Source: Trichaptum fuscoviolaceum (lineage: Eukaryota > Basidiomycota > Agaricomycetes > Hymenochaetales > Trichaptaceae). Taken from it: a stretch of DNA of 64,000 nt. Below the pieces are notes generated by a model. The model did no database searches, had not been told where the DNA came from, and saw only the letters and a list, made by a program, of their open reading frames with translations. Below, piece by piece: positions 56,510 through 64,000 of this stretch. The DNA is taken from contig CAJSYZ010000005.1 of assembly GCA_910574455.1 (NCBI GenBank), positions 7,130,001 through 7,194,000 of the forward strand, written 5' to 3'. A program made the position numbers and the translations under genes. Position 1 is the first letter of the stretch; each line of letters opens with the position of its first letter.

Positions 56510-57010
56510 TTGATAGTAGTTGCATGGTTATTCTTCTCATTTCTTGACATTCGCCTCATCCAGATGTAAATAGATTCAGCTACATTTAACAAGCTAATAA
56601 TTTGAGGTGCGCTCATCGTGGGATCCATTTGCGTGGGATCCATTTGCTAGTAATGATCTGTCTTGGATGGCTTGCCACGTATCCGTGAGTAAAAGTGTCC
56701 TTGTGAGCCGCTTTAAGCATTTAAAAATCGGAACCCACTGAGCTCTTGACCATTTGGGAAGAGCTTCACAATATTTAGGGTTATCTAGTCAAGCTAAATA
56801 TACATTAAATAAGAAGGCTAAATAAGTAAATCAGTATCTAATTAATCAACAGCTGCACACCCTCATTTTAGGCATGGATACAGTGAGCTTCAAAGATGAG
56901 TAACGCTTGAAGCTCACCTGTGATCTTTGCTCATTGTTATAGGTCACTTTGAGAAATTTAGACATGAGTAATTACTCATATAATGAGCTTCATTTCTGCT
57001 GGTAGCAGTG
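56510..57010. repeat. Right subterminal region and TIR of the KDZ element
   Basis: The TIR is at 56986-57010. Upstream, GTGAGCTT, GAAGCTCAC, TGCTCATT and similar motifs recur, mirroring the left end. Confidence 0.6.
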
Positions 57011-57079
57011 CTCAGCCGCAGGAAGGGGATGGACACTGTCCTTAGACTGCGTCCGGGTGGCCTCAGCCGCAGGAAGGGT
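57011..57079. repeat. 51-bp minisatellite, right part, with target duplication
   Basis: It starts with CTCAGCC (57011-57017, the duplicated target) and continues the same unit (GCAGGAAGGGGATGGACACTG) as the left array, in the same orientation. This shows the array was continuous before insertion. Confidence 0.88.
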
Positions 57080-57986
57080 TTGCTGAATGGAATAGTTCGT
57101 CAATATGAATTGCAACAGATCACATAGTCAAGATCACTCTCCTTTCCAGTGCATATACTCTCATACATCTCTTTCTTGTACCTTATGTCGACTCGTGAAC
57201 TCGCACATGAATCCATCCACTTTACGAGCATCTGCCTATGTCTTACAACAACTCGGACATCACTGAGAGAGTTTGCATTTCTTCCTTTGCCGCAAATGTA
57301 ACAGGCGGAATACACCTAGTTTGTGAAAGGTATGCATCAGTCTTTGAGTCGATCCACACAAAAGGTAGATTGACTTACTAATTTGTAAGTAGAGTTGGCG
57401 CTCTGTCATTAAGTTGATGAGTTCAATGTCTTCAGGTCACAAATGAAATTCCAGATAACAAGAGTGCATTGAGCGTATCTACAACACATACAAGAAATTC
57501 TACTAAATATTACAATAATTTACATGCATGAAGTCCAAGGTACTATGTGATCCACAATGTTCGAATAGTAGAAATGAATGGAATGAAGGAAGGAAGAGGG
57601 CAAAGTGTAACAAGGGTGGGACTGAGACGTCACGGGTAAACGAGTGACTACGGCGGCGCATATAGACCGAACCGCGTGTGCGGCTTGAGACGCCGAGGAA
57701 TGCGAGTGGATCAAGGTCCTCGTCCTTGTTTGAAGTGTCGAAACGTGCATCCAAAACGAATAGGAACGGACGTCGAGCTGCGTCGATCGAAATCCGGCAT
57801 GAAGTCAGTAGTTCGTGTCGAGATCCCAGGCCCCTTTTCCCATTTCCCGCACTTTCCCGCCAAGGATCCCGACATGAGCAGACAATCCCGCGGGGAGAAT
57901 CCCGCCATTGGATTCCCCGCGCGAAACCTCATTCCCGAATCGCACGATCCCATGCTCACGTGACTTATCCCGCACCACCGTCCCGG
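57080..57986. other. Spacer between minisatellite and the third LTR
   Basis: Short frames on both strands overlap each other and show no domain. Nothing else was seen. Confidence 0.4.
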
Positions 57987-58529
57987 TGTAACACTTGGAT
58001 TTCATCCAGTGTTCGTACGAAGCCCGCCGGACACGACAGTGGCACCCGGAAGACAAGTAAGCACCCGGAAACCGGAGTCGCTCAAGTACAAGACTCGGCA
58101 GCATACCAGCAAGTCCATGGCATCAGAACAATGCAGAAGACGCAATACCGGAAAGCGGAGTCACTCAAATACAACTCACGGCCGCAAGACAGTGCATCTG
58201 ACGGACACCGGACAAGTAGCAAGGCCGCCGGACGACACTCGAAGCCAAATAGCGCAGGGAAAACTGTACCTGAGCACGAGTGAGAGACTGGCCAAAGCAC
58301 AGAGCTCACCGGCGATCACACAGCGGACAATGCGATGGGCGGACGAGCAAACGAACGTACGGACAAGGTCACGGACACAGTGCGACCGGCCGGACACTTA
58401 GAGTGTGATGGCGCGCGGGAGTGGCGTGGGAATTATGTCGATAGTTGAGGGACGGGAACAAAGACAACGGGGCTCGGACAGTAGGTGTGGCCGGAGTAGC
58501 CGGTTCACACGCGTTTTACTCCGGTGATA
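57987..58529 (+). repeat. Third LTR copy, first part (split by pogo-like transposon)
   Basis: It starts TGTAACACTTGG and matches the 3' LTR at 44321-45257 read on the other strand. It breaks off at a TA where the pogo-like element begins, and resumes at 63738. Confidence 0.85.
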
Positions 58530-58553
58530 CTATCATGTGACCATTCTTGCAAA
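58530..58553 (+). repeat. Left TIR of the pogo-like element
   Basis: A 24-bp inverted repeat with 63714-63737; one mismatch (T/A at position 16 from the end). Confidence 0.85.
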
Positions 58554-59827
58554 TTTTTTAGTCTTTTTACTGGCATTATTCAACAACATCAATATAATAC
58601 CTCTAGTTTCTAACCCACATTCTCTAGGATCTTTTCTACATGTATCTGATTTTTTTGTTATTTATTGAGCTGGTGTTAATGCATCGGCCATAGGCCGAGG
58701 TGAACAAGTCGAAAACACCCCACTTGCAAATGCGCCGGAAGTGATCGGGTCACATTTGTCACAAGGCATTTTCAGTCCCCGCCCGGCACACAAACGGCAT
58801 CTTCAGCCTCTGCACAGAAGTATGCAACTACGCATTCTCTATATTGTTCAAAACTATGGATAATTACTGAGTAAGTAGACAAGGTTAATTAGTAGTTAAC
58901 CATGATTATTATGTGTATAACAAAAGATTACAGGTCATCGTCTTCTCTACTCTATGCTGTGCAGGAAACTAGCTGAGTCAAATGATGTTTATCTTGTCCC
59001 AGTGTCCGTAGGCCACAGACGTGTCCATTGTGTCCAATGTGACATTGGAAAGTACAATTAGGTGTACCTCTTCATTGCCGTTGATAGCATCAAGAGATAA
59101 AAAGTGAGATTGAGGGTGATACTGGATCAAATCAGCAACTACTAGCCATCTCAGTCAAATATCATCCTCGTGCCAGCTGTCACTTTGTGAGCTTAAAGAA
59201 AGTACCAACTCTCCGGCACTTTGCCTTCTACTTCGTGGTTCCTACCCAAAGCACCCTTCGTATACAGCTCCTACTTGGATGACACTGTCACCTACGTGAC
59301 CGTCTGAGAAGAATAGGATTCGATCTCACTTCCTTCTCTCGATCTCGATCTACTCCATGTTGCGCTGAACCTCGATATAAATCGCCTAGCTGAAAGGCCA
59401 TCGCAAGTGCGTGCTGAGCTATCGCTGAAGTCTATCCAGCTTGCCAACCTGGCATCTAGGTCCGTCAAAGTGGATGTTCTCCTCAGGCGACCAGTACGAC
59501 TCGGAATGACTTCAATGCCTATTGACTGAAGCGGGCTAAGGAAACCGCGAGAAGAAATAGCACCGTCATCAGTAGAGCGGCCCCGTGAGCCAGTTGCAGT
59601 ATAAGCCCCTGTCCGAGTTGGTGTGTGTGAAGTAAACTGTAAGTGACTCAGTTTGGGTGTAGGACGGCGTGAAAGACGAGCTGTCCCCTAAATCGAGTAT
59701 TTCCGGAAGATCTGGAATGCTATCGAGATTGCGAGAAAACATCGAAGGGCACTACCGTCTCCCGAGCCACTCTCAAAGCCAGAGCGAATGCTGTACTGAA
59801 GAGAGCGAATGGTGCGTATAGACCCAG
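58554..59827. other. Non-coding interior of the pogo-like element
   Basis: No exon could be supported. Conserved splice-like sites near 59880-60180 hint that a transcript may start or end here. Confidence 0.35.
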
Positions 59828-60767
59828 TCAGGAGCCCGTCACGCTCCGGTCTGAAATAGTGGACGACCTATCAATAGCCTCCCTGAGGTGATAGTCAGTT
59901 TCATGGGCGTTCACATACAACAAACATACACACCAAACAGCCCCGAACCAGCGAACTCTCTCTGCAGCACTTTCGGTTCCCAATCGTTCAATTCCACCAT
60001 TGTAAATCAGCTGGAACGGGTATAGCATGTCCATTAAGTCATATGCCACGTCCTGCTCTCCTTCTCTCGCTATGTCCATCTGCCAGTGTAAACGCGCAGC
60101 AACCGTCCCGACATCATCGCTAGCACTGGCACTCCGGTGACTAGGCGCCGGTACACTTCGAATCTCATTGCAATTTATCAAGTCCAAGAGTGACTACACC
60201 TATTCCAACTCCAGGATCCAGTCACGTCAAAACCAGCGTGGAAGGGTAGAGAATAGCTTGGTATTGTTGTCAAAGGTAAGGTGGTGGTGCGTGTACGTTA
60301 AGATACCAAAGATATCCTGTTCGAAATGCCTTGGCCGTCGTTATCCATTTCGCCACATCATCACGGCTGCACGAGTCCAATAGCAAATGCGACCAATAAG
60401 GTACAAAAGACCATGAAGAGAGGAGTTCTACATGGCAGAAAATGCGTACTACATAACAATTAATATTGCATTTAAACTTGTAGATTTAAAATAGGAACGT
60501 ACCTCTTCGTTGCCTCGGATTAAACTACTCAGCTCACTCAAATCCCAGTCGGAACTAATTCTGCTCTCAGATCTTCCAGTCGTTGCGCTACAACGGCCGG
60601 AGGTCCTCTCCAGACTTCGCCTGCCTCCATTACCATTCTCACTCCCAGCTATGTTGCTTCCGCTTCCTCCAAAGTCCTTGTGTGTGGGTGGCTCGGGACT
60701 ACACTTGCAATGTCTGTCGACTGTTGAGCTTCACCTGCGATGTTGATCTGTGCCACTAAGAACTTGA
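59828..60767 (-). other. Possible passenger gene in the pogo-like element
   Basis: A minus-strand frame near 60767-60502 (SPEPPTHKDFGGSGSNIAG ... SDWDLSELSSLIRGNEE) is followed by a GTACG donor. A second frame at 60187-59828 contains LHWQMDIAREGEQDVAYDLM and MLYPFQLIYNGGIERLG. Neither has a known domain, and no ATG is certain. They may be exons of a passenger gene or of captured host sequence. Confidence 0.3.
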
Positions 60768-60857
60768 AGGCTCCGAGTATGTGACTGGAGCTTGAATACT
60801 CTACAAATGAACTGTATGGTCAATATTATATAGACATTGTAGTTTGAATTGCAAACA

Positions 60858-63200
60858 CTAGTTGTGTTGTGCAACACTTGACCCGGCTTCTAGTTGTGCT
60901 GGCCATTGAAGGACACTTTGTGAGGAGTGGGGATGCAAAAGATTGGGTATGAAGGGGGGAATCGAAAGGAGCGGTACACTCATCTGAGCTCCCATTGGCA
61001 GCATTGAAGTGTCGCTTGCCTCTGGCAGTGTCATCTGCACTTGAAGGTCGATTGTATCAATAGCTGCCCGGCCACTGCGTCTCTGCACTGTGGTCGCAGC
61101 ATTATACAAGCCAGAAAACCGTGGGTTTTGTTCAAGTTGAGGGTTTGCTTTCATGTGGTCGATGATGCGTTGCGTAAGAGTTGCCTTTGTGCCTTCAAAT
61201 GACAGTCCAAATGCACTGGCAATATCCTCCAGTTCCCCTTTCCTTTTGGCCTTCAAAGTGCCGGTAAAGACTCCAGTTGTCGCTTTTGCGCAGCGTTCGA
61301 TGTTACGTTCCTCCAACACCCTCTGCTTTTCCGCTTGTACAACAGCCTCTTGTTGCTGCCTTTCCTCCCTTCTTTTCTTCTCATCTTCCCATATCTTCAG
61401 ACCTTCCTCCGATGTGAGTAGAGTTGAGCCAGTGCGAAAACGTCGGTCCTTTCTCTTTTGCTTTTGATTCATACGGAACCTCATTGTGCTGAGCTCTCGT
61501 TGTACCAGAACACAGTGAGCCTCGGCAGAGTCACGTTGGGCTTCCACTTCTTCAACTGTCTCCCGTAGTCGTCGGATTTCATCCCATGCTTCACAAAGAT
61601 TGAAGCCACGAACAGGCTTGACTGCATCATGAGTGGTTGATGATGCTCGAGAGGTTGTCAGGCGAGTTTGTCGAGAATTCTGAACTGGCTTGTGTGAACC
61701 CATCCTAATGTCGGCATTTTCAGAGGGACCAGCTGAGCCACTGTGGTCATCCAGAGGTGTCTCTATGTTATCTGAGATGGTGGGATATGTAGTTGTAAGA
61801 GATGGAATAACGGTATCAGACTCTGAAATTTCTGAATCACTTGAAGAGTCGTTGCCATCAACAATTGCCATAGAGGGATGCCAATCGAAGTCATCAGATG
61901 AAAGATCTGGAAAGTCTGGCATTGCAGTCGGAAATGAAGGTGGGAGATGATCCTTGATCGACGTGTCTGAGCTTGGTGCAAAGTCCTCGTGTGTAAAAAT
62001 GGAAGGGTTGAGTGGCCGAATCCCAGTTTTCGCCCATGCAGCTATGATTGTCTGTGTTTGAAAGGTCATTGACCGGACTGTCAAATACTCCTTTACAACA
62101 TCTTCAGTCTGGATGCTTTCACCTGTTGTAACTACAACATCATCGCATCTCTCCTCCCATCTCCGTTGAAGAGGTCCAAAGACTCCAACATCAAGAGGCT
62201 GCAGTCGGTGAGTGGTGTGTGGAGGTAAGCAGTACAAGTGAATGTCGTGTTCAATTGCTAACTCAATCATGCGGTCCGTGAGATGTGAGCCATGTCCATC
62301 CAAAATTAACAGAATTGGTCTCTTAGAAAAGTTCCTGTTCACGACATGGGGAATGAACATCTTTTCAAACCACTCTGCACAAACAAAGTCATTGGTCCAG
62401 CCATTTTCAGTTGTAGCAACTCTAAGTAGAGTATATTAGTTATTATTCTCTTAATTTAAGCCTCAAACTCACGAGTAACTTCCAGTGGTTTCAAACCATT
62501 CTGGGTGAAATGAAGCTCCTGCAAACACAAATCCTGGAGGTGAAGCAGAGCCATCGGCACAAATACTCTCAACAACTGTGACCAGTTGCAGGTTTCCGGC
62601 CTGAAGCTTTATCGGCACTCTCTGAGACCTTGAAAAGAAGTACTTTTCCCTTCGACCCTTTCTTCCTCCACCTAATTGCAATCCTTTCTCATCCATGTTG
62701 TAGACATTTTCCCATGGAATTTGAAACTTCGAGAGTGTTTCCGACAGAGTTTTGAAGTGCTCGGTGACAACTGTAAAGTTGAATGCTTGTGCTCGTTTTG
62801 GATCGAGTCCGGATGGTCTTGCTAACTTGATCTCTGGATGTCGGACCATGAAGCCACGAAGCCATTTTGGAGAGGGAATCCGTCCACAAAGAGCATGAAC
62901 CATTGGTTTAATTGTGCGTTTGTTAACAGCATGCCCGCAGTGTCCATGGAACATAAGCCAATCAACCAACGCATCCTCCTTTGCTTCCGTTAAAAGTCGC
63001 TGTCTCCGGTTCACCACAAAGCTACTTTGATTCAAGTGCAGAACTCGGCGCCGAAGAGTATAATATGGCACATCAAACAGTGTTGCAGCCTCTTGAATGG
63101 TTTTGCATTGCTTACTCTGAAATGCCTTTCGGGCCTTCTCAAGTGCGGCCTCCCTGACTAAATCTGCCTCTCGAACAGCCTTATCAGCCTGATATGGCAT
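60858..63200 (-). CDS. Pogo-like DDE transposase, spliced and open
   Basis: Exon 1 is 63200-62473 and exon 2 is 62421-60858. The intron of 51 bp (62422-62472) joins GSYS to VATTENGW in frame, giving 763 residues. The N-terminus has a Psq-type helix-turn-helix (KARKAFQSKQCKTIQEAATL) and a CENP-B-type DNA-binding segment (KWLRGFMVRHPEIKLARPSG). The DDE_1 catalytic domain follows: NVYNMDEKGLQLG (first Asp), ILLILDGHGSHLT (second Asp) and LQPLDVGVFGPLQ (third Asp), with 35 residues between the second and third acids, typical of pogo/Fot1. The C-terminal half is Ser/Asp-rich with a coiled coil (EVEAQRDSAEAHCVLVQRE). It cuts and pastes the element at TA sites, in the nucleus. No stop or frameshift was seen, so it may be active. 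Confidence 0.9.
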
Positions 63201-63737
63201 CCTGCATATGCTTCAATGTCAGAGCATGGTTACCAGAAGCTATATAAATAAGAGAAACCAAGAGTGGGACTTTGTATGATCCATCCTACGAAGGGTGTAT
63301 TTGCAGCTTGGTCCGCAGATGAGTTCTGTCGGAGCTTAGATCGGCATAACAAGTGTAACACATGCCGACAAATTCTGTCACAGTTTATGCCACAGAATTT
63401 GTTTTGCTGTTTAACAAGCTACAAGCATGCCACTGTGCATCGGAATGGCATCCGATGCACAATGGACATGTATGCTATTGGAATGTGATAAAATTTTGAG
63501 CATATATGCTCAGAATAAATCAGAATAGCCAATTACTTCTTCCTCAAAACTCATCTCTCGTAGAAATCAAGCCACATCATCATAACAAGCTCATTTTTCT
63601 CTCTTGTTTTTTCTCTACACAATAATTGTACCTATTTATGAGCTTGTGAATTTTTTTTGAGCATCCGGAGCAACTTTTGAGTGCATAAAGTCTGATTTAC
63701 ACCTGGGGTACTGTTTGCAAGTATGGTCACATGATAG

Positions 63738-64000
63738 TAGTCACCGCATGTACCACCGTGTGAAATTTTAACTTCTTTTCTCCCCACCACCACTACGTGT
63801 GAGCGAGAGCGAGAATCTCTACGGCGCCGCTCGACGACGGCGAAGGTTTCTACGGGGCTCAACAGCCATTTGAATATCTTCTGGAGTTCCCTCGACGGGC
63901 GCGGCAAGACTACGGGGCTCGACAGCCATTCTTTACTGGGAGTTTGTTTCTTGTCTTCGGACGACTGGGACGGGCGGCGACGGTTGCGCACGCAGAAGAC
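63738..64000 (+). repeat. Third LTR copy, second part, running off the window
   Basis: It continues the LTR interrupted at 58529: GTCACCGCATGTACCACC and onward matches the other LTR copies read on the opposite strand. The LTR end is not reached. Whether this is a solo LTR or the edge of a full element lies outside the window. Confidence 0.85.

Larger units (their letters stand above)
40303..57010 (-). mobile_element. KDZ-family DNA transposon, 16.7 kb, disrupted by an LTR element
   Basis: The boundaries are defined by imperfect terminal inverted repeats (left CAGTCCTGCCAGC, right complement CACTGCTACCAGC, both continuing into AAATGAAGCT; about 20 of 25 match) and a flanking 7-bp duplication CTCAGCC. 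The sequence outside both ends is the same 51-bp minisatellite, so the empty site is known. Inside are a KDZ transposase (41013-50208, minus), two further genes (51722-53020 minus, 53665-56509 plus) and a nested LTR retrotransposon (44321-49561). Without the latter the element is about 11.5 kb. KDZ (Kyakuja-Dileera-Zisupton) elements are large, widespread in basidiomycetes and usually make about 8-bp duplications; an eighth base here mismatches. Both ends hold clusters of GTGAGC/GAGCTT motifs. Confidence 0.82.
58530..63737 (-). mobile_element. Pogo/Fot1-like Tc1-mariner transposon, 5.2 kb, apparently intact
   Basis: The inverted ends are CTATCATGTGACCATT (continuing CTTGCAAA) at the left and the complement at 63714-63737, with one mismatch in 24. 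TA dinucleotides flank it at 58528-58529 and 63738-63739. The joined flanks equal the uninterrupted LTR copy around 44717, proving the insertion and its target duplication. It encodes a spliced DD35D transposase (60858-63200, minus). The other 2.3 kb carry possible coding exons of unknown nature, unusual for this family, whose members are normally about 2-3 kb. Confidence 0.88.

Noticed and set aside
40303..57010. TET/JBP dioxygenase cargo in the KDZ element
   Set aside because: I looked for the expected His-x-Asp and distal His motifs in all element frames and found none I could support.

Overview
The window looks like nuclear DNA of a wood-decay basidiomycete (Agaricomycetes, probably a white-rot polypore). 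Genes are broken by many short GT-AG introns of about 50-65 bp. There is a secreted class II manganese peroxidase, a DUF6533 membrane protein, several F-box proteins, and KDZ and pogo-like transposons of basidiomycete type. No species name is supported beyond that. All exon joins were read by eye, so terminal exons and starts are less certain than the cores.

Left half (about 1-32 kb) is ordinary chromosome. In order: a DUF6533 membrane protein; a Gly/Ser-rich single-pass membrane protein; a MOB4/phocein (STRIPAK-type) protein with a long acidic tail; an A-T-R (adenylation-thiolation-reductase) NRPS-like carboxylic-acid-reductase-type enzyme; a manganese peroxidase; a serine/threonine/tyrosine-type kinase; an STL1/lactose-permease-like sugar transporter; a short F-box-like protein overlapping tail-to-tail with a nucleotidyltransferase-fold protein; a conserved fungal hypothetical protein; a GH20 beta-hexosaminidase broken by a stop codon and a frameshift; a 629-bp Tc1/mariner-type MITE; and two convergent F-box proteins. 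The peroxidase, the aryl-acid-reductase-like enzyme, the sugar transporter and the (now broken) hexosaminidase fit a saprotrophic, plant-polymer-degrading lifestyle. There is no sign that they form one cluster.

About 32-40 kb is gene-poor, with an unrecognised AT-hook-like multi-exon gene, a tandem pair of diverged paralogues of unknown function, and a 51-bp minisatellite.

The right half (about 40.3-64 kb) is a nest of transposons whose insertion order can be read from target-site duplications. A KDZ-type DNA transposon (40303-57010) sits inside the 51-bp minisatellite and is flanked by a 7-bp duplication, CTCAGCC. It carries a KDZ transposase with its CxC2 cysteine cluster and two further genes. 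A gag-only LTR retrotransposon (44321-49561) has inserted into a coding exon of that KDZ transposase and made the 4-bp duplication GCGC; removing it restores the reading frame exactly. A third LTR of the same retrotransposon family (from 57987) has itself been split by a 5.2-kb pogo-like transposon (58530-63737). That element has terminal inverted repeats, TA duplications and an apparently intact DD35D transposase. The uninterrupted LTR copy at 44321-45257 shows the empty site for that last insertion.
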